A stretch of DNA of 64,000 bases from Xanthomarina sp. F1114 (GTDB lineage Bacteria > Bacteroidota > Bacteroidia > Flavobacteriales > Flavobacteriaceae): assembly GCF_026410255.1 (NCBI RefSeq), contig NZ_JAPMLL010000009.1, forward strand, positions 62,001 to 126,000, read 5' to 3'. The translations under genes were made by a program, and so were the position numbers. Position 1 is the stretch's first letter. Every line of letters starts with the position of its first letter. This document shows, piece after piece, positions 25,636-35,030 of this stretch. The notes under the pieces are model-generated. The model saw only the letters and a list, made by a program, of their open reading frames with translations, was not told the DNA's origin and did not search any database.

Positions 25636-26475
25636 TTACCATAGTTTTGTTGGATAAACATCTTCAGAAATAAGATCTAAAAGTTGTTTTTTTACCGTAG
25701 GTTCATCTTCCCTATAAGTAACTCCAAACCAGTTGGTGTTAGTTTCAAGCATTTTATAAGTTGTTATGTTTTCTTTAATCGTATAGTCAACCACCTGAGG
25801 AATGTAGAACTCCGCCGTTTCAGAATCTTTATTTTCTAATAGGAAATGTTCAAACAACTGTGTAGTTACTTGGAAAATTTCCGGTGTAAATCCCCAAAAA
25901 TTCATGGAAACTATTGTATTTAAAGGCATTAACACATTGTCTTTGCTAATGTCTGTACGTTCAATGATACTGATAAGTTCTTGCTTTTCATTTAAAATAC
26001 ATTCTCCTCTGGAGACCGTTCCAAAATCTGATAAGGTGTTTTTTAGTTGGTAACCAACAAAGTAATTCTGCTGCCTTGCATTCATATATAGAGCATCAAA
26101 CATAAGCTTGAAAGCTTCTCGCCCATAAAAATCGTCAGCATTAATTAGAGCAAAGGGGTTGTTTATCGTGTTTTTTAAAGATAGTAAGGCATGGCCAGTT
26201 CCCCATGGTTTCTTTCGTTTTGGTAGATCTTTTGTGTCTTGTATTACAAAGTCTATTTGAATATGTTTAGGTAATTTTTTTGAGTATCGTTCTTCAAAAA
26301 CATCTAAAATCTCATTTCTCACAATAAAAACTAAGTGATTGAAGCCTACCTGAATTGCATCGTATACAGAAAAATCTAAAATAGCATACTCGTGTACAAC
26401 AGTATGTGTTTGTTTTAAACCTCCAAATCTGGAACCCATTCCAGCCGCCATAATGGCTATCGATTTTTGTGTCAT
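25636..26475 (-). CDS. sugar-phosphate nucleotidyltransferase
   Basis: 279 residues. The N-terminus IAIMAAGMGSRFGGLKQ is the nucleotide-binding motif of NTP_transferase enzymes, and FALINADDFYGREAF carries the metal-binding aspartates. It would join a sugar-1-phosphate and NTP. The protein lacks the left-handed beta helix of GlmU. It precedes the NahK-like kinase in the same unit, so a UDP-HexNAc pyrophosphorylase role is the best guess. It begins downstream of the terminator at 26495, so it has its own promoter. Confidence 0.87.
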   Translation of the reverse strand: MTQKSIAIMAAGMGSRFGGLKQTHTVVHEYAILDFSVYDAIQVGFNHLVFIVRNEILDVFEERYSKKLPKHIQIDFVIQDTKDLPKRKKPWGTGHALLSLKNTINNPFALINADDFYGREAFKLMFDALYMNARQQNYFVGYQLKNTLSDFGTVSRGECILNEKQELISIIERTDISKDNVLMPLNTIVSMNFWGFTPEIFQVTTQLFEHFLLENKDSETAEFYIPQVVDYTIKENITTYKMLETNTNWFGVTYREDEPTVKKQLLDLISEDVYPTKLW

Positions 26476-26490
26476 TCTACAAAATTAGAC

Positions 26491-26519
26491 AAAAAAAACA
26501 CCTTAAAAAAAGGTGTTTT
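26491..26519 (-). terminator. rho-independent terminator of the outer-membrane protein gene
   Basis: A 10-bp stem (AAAACACCTT / AAGGTGTTTT) with a five-base loop; on the minus strand it is followed by a run of T. Confidence 0.85.
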
Positions 26520-26541
26520 GTATAATGTTTTAGAAAGCTAT

Positions 26542-27033
26542 TTAGAATTGATATCTAACCCCTAAACCTAGGTCGAAATCAAGATCGTTATTATCGTATG
26601 CGCTTCCTCCAAAACCTAGTTCAGGTCTTACGTCAAGCGATAGAAGCAGAGGAAAATCAAAACTATATTCAATACCAACTGTGCCAGTTAAAATAACAAA
26701 TCCATCGCTATGTTTGTGACCGTAGTAATCTTTATAGCGGTTCGAAGCAAAGCCAATTCCAGGCCCGGTGTACCAATTAAAACCACCGTCTATATTCCAA
26801 AGCCATTGGTATAAACCAATTAATTTAACACCATCGTAATTTTTTCCATCACTCCAGCCAAAATTAAATTCCAGTCTATTATTTTCCATAATGGCACGCT
26901 GGTAAGAAATAGAGGCTCCAAAGCCATCGCTGTCACCAAGCCTAAGGCCTATGGCATTTTTAGAGATTTCTTGCCCTTGCATAACTGATGTAAAAGCCAC
27001 AAAGGCTACTGCAATTAATATTACTTTTTTCAT
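26542..27033 (-). CDS. outer-membrane beta-barrel protein
   Basis: 163 residues. Signal peptide about 1-20 (SVMQGQ). The mature part alternates polar and hydrophobic residues with glycine turns (AIGLRLGDSDGFGASISY, FNWYTGPGIGFA) and ends with the aromatic FDLGLGVRYQF, the usual C-terminal barrel signal. It is close to the small 8-strand barrel (OMP_b-brl) families. Function unknown. It is a single-gene unit with its own terminator. Confidence 0.85.
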   Translation of the reverse strand: MKKVILIAVAFVAFTSVMQGQEISKNAIGLRLGDSDGFGASISYQRAIMENNRLEFNFGWSDGKNYDGVKLIGLYQWLWNIDGGFNWYTGPGIGFASNRYKDYYGHKHSDGFVILTGTVGIEYSFDFPLLLSLDVRPELGFGGSAYDNNDLDFDLGLGVRYQF

Positions 27034-27106
27034 AATTTATTATATGTGTATTAAATTCAAATTAACCACTTTGTTTCGTAATAAGTCATAAACTAATCTT
27101 AAATTT

Positions 27107-30064
27107 ATGGCTATCATTTTAAACTGTAAATTTTTGGAATTATTGCAAGCTAATACGTTTTTTAAAGATTTAAAAAGTAAGCTAGATGGCGACTTACACT
27201 ACGATAACTTAATAAAAGCTATCTATGCTACTGATGCTTCGGTATATAGAAAAACACCTCAAGCTGTTTCTTACCCAAAATCGATAAATGATATTAAGCA
27301 TCTTATCGAATTCTCTAAAAAAAACAAAACCTCATTAATTCCTAGAACGGCTGGTACATCTTTGGCTGGTCAGTGTGTTGGAAATGGTATTGTGGTTGAT
27401 GTTTCCAAACATTTTACAAAGATATTACATCTTGATAAGAAAGCAAAGACAATAACGGTGGAACCTGGAGTGATTAGAGACGAACTTAATAACTATTTAA
27501 AGCCTTATGGTTTGTTTTTTGGGCCAAATACTTCTACTTCAAATCGTTGTATGATAGGGGGAATGGTTGGAAACAATTCATCCGGAACAACGTCCATCCA
27601 ATATGGCGTAACTAGAGATAAAGTGTTGGAGCTGAAAACTGTTTTAAGCGATGCCACTGAAGTTGTTTTTGGTGAAATGTCTAAACTTGAATTTCATAAT
27701 AAAATGAAGTTAAACACCTTAGAAGGGTCTGTTTACAAAGCTTTGTATGAAGAATTATCTTTAGAAACTGTTCAAAATGAAATTCTAGAACAATTCCCAA
27801 AACCAGAAATTCATAGAAGAAATACAGGTTATGCTATTGACGAATTGATAAAAACAGATGTGTTTTCGGATAGCTCTGAAAAATTTAATATGTGCAAATT
27901 GCTTTCAGGAAGTGAAGGTACATTGGCGTTTACAACGGAGATAACCCTGCAGTTAGATGTGCTGCCTCCTAAAGAGTGTCTAATGGTGACTCCGCATTTT
28001 AATTCTATACAAGATTGCTTAAGTGCTGTTGAAACAGTGATGCAACACGATTTACACACCTGTGAAATGATGGATAAAACCATTCTGGATCTAACAAAAC
28101 ATAATAAAACACAGCAAGAAAACAGGCAGTTTATTGAAGGCGATCCACAGGCTATTTTAATGTGTGAAATTAAGGGTGATACTTTAAGCGATGTTCAACA
28201 AAAAGCTGAAAATCTGATTAATGCTATTGAAGGTCTGAATTTAAGTTTTTCGAATCCTATTCTTAAAACCGATGATATTGATAAGGCAATCGAATTGCGA
28301 AAAGCAGGCTTAGGTTTGTTGGGAAACATGATTGGCGACAAAAAAACAGCGGCCTGTATAGAAGATACGGCTGTTGCCTTGCCAGATTTGGCAAGCTATA
28401 TCAGCGAGTTTACTAAGTTAATGACAAAATATAATCAGGAAGCTGTCTATTATGCACACGCTGGAGCTGGCGAATTGCATCTGCGCCCCATTCTAAATTT
28501 AAAGAAAAAGGAGGATGTGGTTCTATTTCGAAAAATCACCACAGAGGTTGCTCATTTGGTTAAGAAATACAAAGGTTCTATGAGTGGAGAACATGGCGAC
28601 GGTATTGTTAGAGCGGAATTTATCCCATTAATGATTGGTGAATCAAACTATCAGATTTTAAAACGAATTAAAGCAGCCTTCGATCCTGATAATATATTTA
28701 ATCCAGGAAAGATTGTGAATGCTTTTCCAATGGATGAAAGTTTGCGCTATGTGCCAAATAGAGAAGAGCCGAAGATTGAAACCTTTCTAGATTTTTCAGA
28801 TTCTTTAGGAATTTTACGTGAAGCTGAAAAATGCAATGGATCTGGCGATTGTAGAAAACTTCCAGAATTTGGAGGTGCTATGTGTCCAAGTTATCGCGCT
28901 ACTAGAAACGAAAAAGACACAACCAGAGCGAGAGCTAATGCCTTGAGAGAGTTTTTAACCAACTCAGAAAAAGAAAATAAGTTTAATCATAAAGAACTAA
29001 AAGAAGTTTTCGATCTGTGTTTAAGCTGTAAAGCTTGTGCTAGCGAATGTCCGAGTAGTGTGGATGTCGCCTCTCTAAAAGCTGAGTTTCTATACCAATA
29101 CCAACAAGAAAATGGTGTCTCTTTAAGAACAAAATTGTTTGCCTATAACAACCATTTAAACGAGTTGGGAAGTAGGTTTTCAGGTTTTACAAATTTTATG
29201 TTTTCAAATGGTTTTACATCGTCAATTTTAAAGAAATCTTTTGGAATTGCTTCAAAACGAAGCTTGCCTTTAATTTCAACTAAAAGTTTAATTAAACATT
29301 ATAAAAACACTATAAATAAAGAAGATAGATTAAAATATATAAAAACAGTATATTTATTTAATGATGAATTTACTAATCATTTAGATACGCAAATAGGGAT
29401 AGATGCTTTAGTGCTTTTAAAAGCCTTAAATTACAAAGTTATCATTCTAAACCATATGGAATCCGGACGTTCATTTTTATCTAAAGGCTTATTAAAACAA
29501 GCTAAAAAGGTAGCTAATAAAAATATAGAAATATTTAAAGATAGAATTACGGCAAATACGCCCTTGATAGGAATTGAACCTTCAGCAATTTTATCTTTTA
29601 AAGACGAATATTTAAAACTAGCAGAGGATAAAACTTCAGCTAAAAGTATAGCAAAACACTGTTTTCTAATTGAGGAGTTTCTTCAACAGGAAATAGTACT
29701 GGGAAACATTAGGGCTGAACAATTTACAAAAGAAGCTCAAATAATTAAGTTTCATGGACATTGTCATCAAAAAGCATTGAGTAATCAAAAAACAAGTTTT
29801 GATGTTTTAAATTTACCTGAAAATTATAAAGTCACAATTATTCCTAGCGGTTGCTGTGGCATGGCTGGAAGTTTCGGTTATGAAAAGGAACATTATGATG
29901 TAAGTATGAAAATTGGTGAACAGACCTTGTTTCCTGCTATTCGAAAAGCCTCTTTAGAAACCATTATTTCGGCAAATGGAACTAGCTGTAGGCATCAAAT
30001 TAAAGATGGGACCCAAGTAGAAGCCAAACATCCAATAACAATCCTTAAAGAAGCACTCTTATAA
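27107..30064 (+). CDS. FAD-linked oxidase / Fe-S oxidoreductase fusion (YdiJ-like 2-hydroxyacid dehydrogenase)
   Basis: 985 residues combining three modules. Residues about 40-480 are a FAD_binding_4 plus FAD-oxidase C domain (PRTAGTSLAGQCVGNGIVVD, GGMVGNNSSGTTSIQYG, SGEHGDGIVRAEF). Next come two Fe-S ligand sets (CNGSGDCRKLPEFGGAMCPS and CLSCKACASECPSS), then a CCG-type C-terminal part (FHGHCHQKAL, SGCCGMAGSFG). The layout matches YdiJ/D-2-hydroxyglutarate or D-lactate dehydrogenases that feed electrons to the respiratory chain. The start is uncertain: a TTG at 27134 gives a more usual N-terminus. It precedes aroC by 71 bases. Confidence 0.9.
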   Translation: MAIILNCKFLELLQANTFFKDLKSKLDGDLHYDNLIKAIYATDASVYRKTPQAVSYPKSINDIKHLIEFSKKNKTSLIPRTAGTSLAGQCVGNGIVVDVSKHFTKILHLDKKAKTITVEPGVIRDELNNYLKPYGLFFGPNTSTSNRCMIGGMVGNNSSGTTSIQYGVTRDKVLELKTVLSDATEVVFGEMSKLEFHNKMKLNTLEGSVYKALYEELSLETVQNEILEQFPKPEIHRRNTGYAIDELIKTDVFSDSSEKFNMCKLLSGSEGTLAFTTEITLQLDVLPPKECLMVTPHFNSIQDCLSAVETVMQHDLHTCEMMDKTILDLTKHNKTQQENRQFIEGDPQAILMCEIKGDTLSDVQQKAENLINAIEGLNLSFSNPILKTDDIDKAIELRKAGLGLLGNMIGDKKTAACIEDTAVALPDLASYISEFTKLMTKYNQEAVYYAHAGAGELHLRPILNLKKKEDVVLFRKITTEVAHLVKKYKGSMSGEHGDGIVRAEFIPLMIGESNYQILKRIKAAFDPDNIFNPGKIVNAFPMDESLRYVPNREEPKIETFLDFSDSLGILREAEKCNGSGDCRKLPEFGGAMCPSYRATRNEKDTTRARANALREFLTNSEKENKFNHKELKEVFDLCLSCKACASECPSSVDVASLKAEFLYQYQQENGVSLRTKLFAYNNHLNELGSRFSGFTNFMFSNGFTSSILKKSFGIASKRSLPLISTKSLIKHYKNTINKEDRLKYIKTVYLFNDEFTNHLDTQIGIDALVLLKALNYKVIILNHMESGRSFLSKGLLKQAKKVANKNIEIFKDRITANTPLIGIEPSAILSFKDEYLKLAEDKTSAKSIAKHCFLIEEFLQQEIVLGNIRAEQFTKEAQIIKFHGHCHQKALSNQKTSFDVLNLPENYKVTIIPSGCCGMAGSFGYEKEHYDVSMKIGEQTLFPAIRKASLETIISANGTSCRHQIKDGTQVEAKHPITILKEALL

Positions 30065-30135
30065 TTTTTGTTTCTGTAATATAAAATTTATTTTAGCATA
30101 CTTGATTCACTAAACTAACATCTAGATTCTATTAA

Positions 30136-31197
30136 ATGGCAGGAAATACCTTCGGTAAATTATTTAAGTTAACCACTTTTGGCGAATCTCACGGAACAGC
30201 TATTGGAGGTGTTATAGATGGTTGTCCATCAGGATTAACTTTAGACATAGAAGCTATCCAAACGGATTTAAACAGAAGAAAACCAGGGCAATCCGAAATT
30301 GTTACACAACGTAAAGAACCAGATGAAGTAGAATTTCTATCGGGTATTTTTGAGGGAGTCACCACAGGAACTCCAATTGGTTTTATAATTAAAAACACGA
30401 ATCAAAAGTCTAAAGATTATTCACATATAAAAGATGTATACCGTCCAAGTCATGCAGATTATACCTATGAAAAAAAGTATGGTGTTCGCGACTATAGGGG
30501 AGGAGGGCGTAGTTCTGCCAGAGAAACAGCTTGTAGAGTGGTGGCTGGAGCTATTGCAAAACAGTTTTTAAAAGACGTTAAAATAAATGCTTATACCTCT
30601 TCTGTAGGTGAGATTTTTCTAGAAAAACCGTATCAAGATTTAGATTTTTCTAAAACGGAATCCAATGCTGTTCGTTGTCCAGATGCAGAAACAGCAGGCA
30701 AAATGATTTCAAAAATAAAAGAAATCAGAAAACAAGGAGATACTATAGGTGGTACGGTTACCTGTGTGTTACAGAATGTTCCCTTGGGATTGGGCGAACC
30801 TGTTTTCGATAAACTACATGCCGAATTAGGTAAAGCCATGCTTTCCATCAATGCTGTAAAGGGCTTTGAATATGGCAGTGGGTTTTGTGGAGCAAAAATG
30901 AAGGGAAGTGAGCATAACGATTTATTCAATGAGGACGGCTCAACAAAAACTAACCTATCTGGAGGTATTCAAGGTGGAATTAGTAATGGCATGGACATTT
31001 ATTTTAGGGTGGCCTTTAAACCTGTAGCAACCATTATTCAAAAACAAGAAGCCTTAGATAACTCTGGGAATATTGTTGAAATGCAAGGTAAAGGGCGACA
31101 CGATCCATGTGTGGTTCCAAGAGCCATTCCTATTGTTGAAGCTATGGCTGCTTTAGTTTTAGCCGATTTTTATTTATTGAATAAAGTTTATAAATAA
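30136..31197 (+). CDS. aroC: chorismate synthase
   Basis: 353 residues, full length. Diagnostic motifs are [20 protein letters not shown] at the N-terminus, [20 protein letters not shown] in the middle, and [20 protein letters not shown] near the end. It converts EPSP to chorismate using reduced FMN, the last shared step to aromatic amino acids, folate and menaquinone. Cytosolic tetramer. The other shikimate genes are not in the window. It may be transcribed with the flanking oxidoreductase and symporter genes, with gaps of 71 and 58 bases. Confidence 0.97.
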   Translation: MAGNTFGKLFKLTTFGESHGTAIGGVIDGCPSGLTLDIEAIQTDLNRRKPGQSEIVTQRKEPDEVEFLSGIFEGVTTGTPIGFIIKNTNQKSKDYSHIKDVYRPSHADYTYEKKYGVRDYRGGGRSSARETACRVVAGAIAKQFLKDVKINAYTSSVGEIFLEKPYQDLDFSKTESNAVRCPDAETAGKMISKIKEIRKQGDTIGGTVTCVLQNVPLGLGEPVFDKLHAELGKAMLSINAVKGFEYGSGFCGAKMKGSEHNDLFNEDGSTKTNLSGGIQGGISNGMDIYFRVAFKPVATIIQKQEALDNSGNIVEMQGKGRHDPCVVPRAIPIVEAMAALVLADFYLLNKVYK

Positions 31198-31255
31198 CAA
31201 GATATAACGTCTCTCTTTTTAAAAAGTAGAAAACGTATTAAGAATAAAAGAGTTT

Positions 31256-32701
31256 ATGAAAAAACTAGCATTACACTGGAAAATTATAATTGGAATGGTT
31301 CTCGGTATTATTTGGGCTTTACTATCAAGCTCAATGGGTTGGAGTGCTTTTACTATAGATTGGATTGATCCATTTGGAACCATATTTATTAATTTACTGA
31401 AGCTTATTGCTGTTCCGTTAGTTTTATTTTCCATAATTAGTGGAGTTGCTAATATTGGCGACCCATCGAGTCTTGGTAGAATGGGGGGTAAAACTCTAGG
31501 AATTTATTTATTAACGACTATTATGGCCATTTCTTTGGGCTTAGTATTGGTAAATGTTATAAAACCTGGAAAACTAATAGATGATCAAAGTAGAATAGAT
31601 AATAGAATTAGTTATGAAATCTGGGCAGATTCTCAAGGTTATGAAATTAAAGATGGGATAAACTATTTGCAAGATCCTGAGTTTTTTGAACGTGCTCAAG
31701 AGATTTCAAACCTATCTAAAAGTGAATTAAAAGAAGCAGCTGTTGAAGATAAACTAGAAACAGTTAAAAAGCGTAAAGAAACAACGCCGTTACAACCTTT
31801 AGTAGATATAGTACCTAGTAATTTCTTTCATTCTTTATCAAACAACGGTTTGATGCTACAAATTATATTTTTTGCCATCTTCTTTGGCGTCTGTTTATTG
31901 TTTATTCCTTCAGATAAATCAAAACCTGTCTTGGCTTTTGTTGATGGTGTAAATGAAGTGTTTTTAAAAATGGTCGATATTGTAATGCAAGCTGCGCCAT
32001 TTTTTGTGTTTGCACTTTTAGCTGGAGTAGTAAGTAAAATGGCAGGGGATGATATAGGTAAAGTAGTCGAAATATTTAAAGGTTTAAGTTGGTATTCTTT
32101 AACCGTATTAGTAGGACTATTATTAATGATATTTGTAATTTATCCTATTATTTTAAAAGCTTTTGTTAAGAAAATTCCATATAAAGGTTTTTTTAAGGCT
32201 ATGAGTCCAGCGCAAACCTTGGCTTTTTCAACCTCAAGTAGTGCAGCAACGCTTCCTGTAACCATGGAATGTGTTGAACAAAATTTAGGAGTGAATAAAA
32301 AAATAAGCAGTTTTGTTTTACCAATTGGAGCTACGGTTAATATGGACGGAACAAGTATGTATCAAGCAGTTGCTGTTATTTTTCTGGCACAATTACATAT
32401 GATAGACTTAACCATTGCACAACAAATAACGGTTGTATTAACAGCAACTTTAGCCTCTATAGGTTCTGCAGCTGTTCCTAGTGCAGGCTTGGTAATGCTA
32501 ATAATTGTATTGGATTCTGTAGGCTTAAATCCAGCCTGGATTGCTATTATTTTTCCTGTAGATAGAATATTAGATATGTTTAGAACGGTTGTAAACGTAA
32601 CAGGAGACGCAACAGTTTGTTCTATTATTGCAGATGGTGAAAATATGTTAGATTATAAAGGCCATAAAAATCCAACAGAAACTTTCGATTTAGATTCATA
32701 A
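31256..32701 (+). CDS. dicarboxylate/amino acid:cation symporter (DAACS family)
   Basis: 481 residues with about eight membrane helices and two re-entrant loops. The first hairpin has the serine-rich STSSSAATLPVTMECV, the following helix has NMDGTSMYQAVAVIF with the sodium-site NMDGT, and the second hairpin has GSAAVPSAGLVML. This is the GltP/GltT/DctA type, taking up glutamate, aspartate or C4-dicarboxylates with Na+ or H+. A charged insertion (about residues 115-175) between early helices is longer than in GltPh, as often in Bacteroidota. Confidence 0.94.
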   Translation: MKKLALHWKIIIGMVLGIIWALLSSSMGWSAFTIDWIDPFGTIFINLLKLIAVPLVLFSIISGVANIGDPSSLGRMGGKTLGIYLLTTIMAISLGLVLVNVIKPGKLIDDQSRIDNRISYEIWADSQGYEIKDGINYLQDPEFFERAQEISNLSKSELKEAAVEDKLETVKKRKETTPLQPLVDIVPSNFFHSLSNNGLMLQIIFFAIFFGVCLLFIPSDKSKPVLAFVDGVNEVFLKMVDIVMQAAPFFVFALLAGVVSKMAGDDIGKVVEIFKGLSWYSLTVLVGLLLMIFVIYPIILKAFVKKIPYKGFFKAMSPAQTLAFSTSSSAATLPVTMECVEQNLGVNKKISSFVLPIGATVNMDGTSMYQAVAVIFLAQLHMIDLTIAQQITVVLTATLASIGSAAVPSAGLVMLIIVLDSVGLNPAWIAIIFPVDRILDMFRTVVNVTGDATVCSIIADGENMLDYKGHKNPTETFDLDS

Positions 32702-32740
32702 TTTTATTTAGAAAGACAGAAACTGCAAAATATAGTACAG

Positions 32741-33577
32741 ATGAAACCTGAACTAAAAATCTCAAGCCCATTAGTGTCCGTAGACTGGCTTCAAAAATAT
32801 TTGAGGCATCCAGACTTAATTGTGCTTGATGCAAGCATTCCTAAAGTTGTAGGGAATGATACGCACTCTAACAAAGTCCAGATTCCTTCTTCTAGGTTTT
32901 TCGATTTAAAAAATAAGTTCAGCGAAATTAATGCTCCATTTCCAACTACGTTTCCTTCTGAAAACCAATTTACAGAAGAAGCTAGAAATTTAGGAATTAA
33001 TAAAAATAGCCTTATTGTTGTCTATGACGAGAAAGGTATTTATTCCAGTCCCAGAGCATGGTGGCTGTTTAAGGCTTTTGGTTTTGATAATGTAGCTGTT
33101 TTAAATGGCGGATTACCTGCTTGGGAAAAATCAGGTTATCCAACCGAAAAGAAGCAGAATTCTATGGTTGAGAAAGGTAATTTTGAAGCACAACTACAAT
33201 CAAAATATATGAAGTTTTTTGATGACGTTAAAAAAGAGTCGAAAGACCATAATCATCTAATAATCGATGCGCGATCTGAAGATAGGTTTAAATCTAAAGT
33301 AGCTGAACCAAGAGAGGGGTTGCGAAGTGGTACTATACCGAGCTCAATAAACCTTCCTTTTGAATGCTTAATAGATGACGATGGGTTATTGAAATCTGAG
33401 ATAGAACTGAAACAACTTTTTCAATCGATAACAGAAAAAAATAAAGCCATAACTTTTAGTTGTGGGTCTGGAATTACTGCTTGTGTTTTAGCTTTGGGTG
33501 CTGAAATTTCTGGATACCAAAATATATCGGTTTACGATGGCTCCTGGACAGAGTGGGGCAGTTTGTCTACTTTATAA
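32741..33577 (+). CDS. sulfurtransferase, two rhodanese domains (SseA-like)
   Basis: 278 residues with two rhodanese domains. The N-terminal one (about 15-125; LIVLDASIPKV, YSSPRAWWLFKAFGF) is inactive-like; the C-terminal one carries the catalytic cysteine in FSCGSGITACVLAL, the CGSG(I/V)TA loop that marks 3-mercaptopyruvate sulfurtransferases rather than thiosulfate:cyanide enzymes (CRxGxR). The other active-site region is IDARSEDRF with PREGLRSGTIPSS. It moves sulfur from 3-mercaptopyruvate to thiols, in the cytosol. It comes after the symporter with 39 bases between. Confidence 0.94.
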   Translation: MKPELKISSPLVSVDWLQKYLRHPDLIVLDASIPKVVGNDTHSNKVQIPSSRFFDLKNKFSEINAPFPTTFPSENQFTEEARNLGINKNSLIVVYDEKGIYSSPRAWWLFKAFGFDNVAVLNGGLPAWEKSGYPTEKKQNSMVEKGNFEAQLQSKYMKFFDDVKKESKDHNHLIIDARSEDRFKSKVAEPREGLRSGTIPSSINLPFECLIDDDGLLKSEIELKQLFQSITEKNKAITFSCGSGITACVLALGAEISGYQNISVYDGSWTEWGSLSTL

Positions 33578-33886
33578 ATCACCTCAAAAAACATCATGTA
33601 CTCACTTGATTTTAGGTGTGTTACATTAGAATTCTATGTTTTAATTTATTTAGCTCATTAACATTGGCTATTTCTAACATCTCTTTAAATATATTATCTA
33701 TTTGTCATGTATTTGATAGATAATATTTACTTTTTAATTTGTTAAAACAATTATTTTCATCATTTCATCGATTTTTTTATTCGCTCTTTAAAATCTTAAT
33801 TATGTTTATACCAACAAAATAAATGTGCTATTTATTAAGTAGAAAAAGTTTAAATTTTTATTTTTGGTTAGTTGTTAAGTCAAAAG
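33578..33886. other. 309-base AT-rich gap with no gene seen
   Basis: Between the sulfurtransferase and the terminator at 33887 I see no open frame of useful length with coding character and no repeat. A TATTTTTG box at 33859 points toward the terminator but would make a transcript of only about 45 bases. Confidence 0.5.
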
Positions 33887-33917
33887 AAGGTCTTGAGTGT
33901 AATTCAAGACCTTTTTT
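33887..33917 (+). terminator. rho-independent terminator between convergent genes
   Basis: A 10-bp stem (AAGGTCTTGA / TCAAGACCTT) with a seven-base loop and a T-tract on the plus strand. It ends plus-strand readthrough before the RarD gene and may also serve the minus strand. Confidence 0.82.
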
Positions 33918-33933
33918 TAGTTTAAAAATATTG

Positions 33934-34845
33934 TTATTGAATGTGAGCTGCTCGACGTCTGTGTATTCGATGTCTTAATGCTGGGATATTAAAGATAATA
34001 ATGGAAATTATAATTAGAACATAACTTAGAGCTTTCATTAAGCCTATTGTTTCATTAAAATAAAAAACAGCTAAAAAGAAGTTGATAATAGGGTTTAAAT
34101 ATATAAAAACTCCAACAACCGAAGATGGCAAACCTTTAAGTGCAAAAATATTTAAGTACATAGGAATAATAGTAAATACAACAGCTATTAAGGCAATCAT
34201 TCCGTAGAAGAATGATGTTTTTACAGTATTGAATTCATAAGTCATAAAAAATGGAAATAGTAAAATAACAGCAAAGGTTATTTGTGCCGTTAGTACGATA
34301 AATCGATCCATTTCTTGGTTTTTGCGTTGTAAAATAAGATAGATTGCGTAGCTAAGAGCTATTATCATACTGTAGAACAAATCCATAAAATTTCCTAAAG
34401 AAAGTAATATGCAACCTAGAAAACTCAATGCAACGGAAAACCATTGGAGTTTAAATAGCTTTTCTTTTAGAATTATATAGGCCAAAACCATGGTTAAAAT
34501 GGGGCAAATTAAGTAGGCTAAAGAGGTTGCACTTACACTTATATTGTTCATAACATAAATATAAATGTACCAATTCAAGGCTAAAAAAAAGCCACTTAAC
34601 ATGTTAACGCCTATAATTCTATATCTAGTATTTTTAGAAAAAGACAAAAATAATTCTTTGTTCTTCTTTAGCATTTTAGGTCTTAGAAATAAAGAAATAA
34701 CCAACATGATAGATGCTGATAAAATGGATCTATAGCTCAAAATATCGAATGCTGTAAAGTCGTCGAGGGACTTTAATACCACACTAAAAAAGCCCCATAT
34801 AGTAAAGGCTGTGATAACTGCTATATAATGTTTTGTAGCATTCAT
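33934..34845 (-). CDS. rarD: EamA-family exporter, RarD type
   Basis: 303 residues, ten predicted membrane helices in two EamA repeats. The N-terminal ITAFTIWGFFSVVLKSL and the early SYRSILSASIMLVISLFL are typical of the RarD branch, as is the short basic tail (RHRIHRRRAAH). RarD was named for chloramphenicol sensitivity; the natural substrate is not known and probably is a metabolite or amino acid. A single-gene unit with a clear -7 element upstream. Confidence 0.88.
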   Translation of the reverse strand: MNATKHYIAVITAFTIWGFFSVVLKSLDDFTAFDILSYRSILSASIMLVISLFLRPKMLKKNKELFLSFSKNTRYRIIGVNMLSGFFLALNWYIYIYVMNNISVSATSLAYLICPILTMVLAYIILKEKLFKLQWFSVALSFLGCILLSLGNFMDLFYSMIIALSYAIYLILQRKNQEMDRFIVLTAQITFAVILLFPFFMTYEFNTVKTSFFYGMIALIAVVFTIIPMYLNIFALKGLPSSVVGVFIYLNPIINFFLAVFYFNETIGLMKALSYVLIIISIIIFNIPALRHRIHRRRAAHIQ

Positions 34846-34868
34846 TTTAACAATTTATAAATAAGCTG

Positions 34869-34876
34869 CAAATGTA
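34869..34876 (-). promoter_or_regulatory. -7 promoter element of rarD
   Basis: TACATTTG on the minus strand, an exact TAnnTTTG match, 23 bases before the ATG. Confidence 0.5.
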
Positions 34877-34973
34877 TCTTATTAATAATTTTTAGAACTG
34901 TTAAAATGTGTTATTATTTTCGCAATTATTTTCAAAAAAATAAAAGATAAAACTTAGTTACTTTTCAGTTTAA

Positions 34974-35008
34974 ACCAAAAAAAGCCTTGAACAAGATTCA
35001 AGACTTTT
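34974..35008 (-). terminator. rho-independent terminator of the Tyr-rich lipoprotein gene
   Basis: On the minus strand a 12-bp stem (AAAAGTCTTGAA / TTCAAGGCTTTT, one G-T pair) with a five-base loop leads into a T run. Confidence 0.85.
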
Positions 35009-35030
35009 AAATATTAAATGCAAAAGCATA

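Noticed and set aside
33859-33917. A tiny RNA from the TATTTTTG box to the terminator
   Set aside because: The transcript would be about 45 bases, mostly the terminator hairpin; too little to support a gene.
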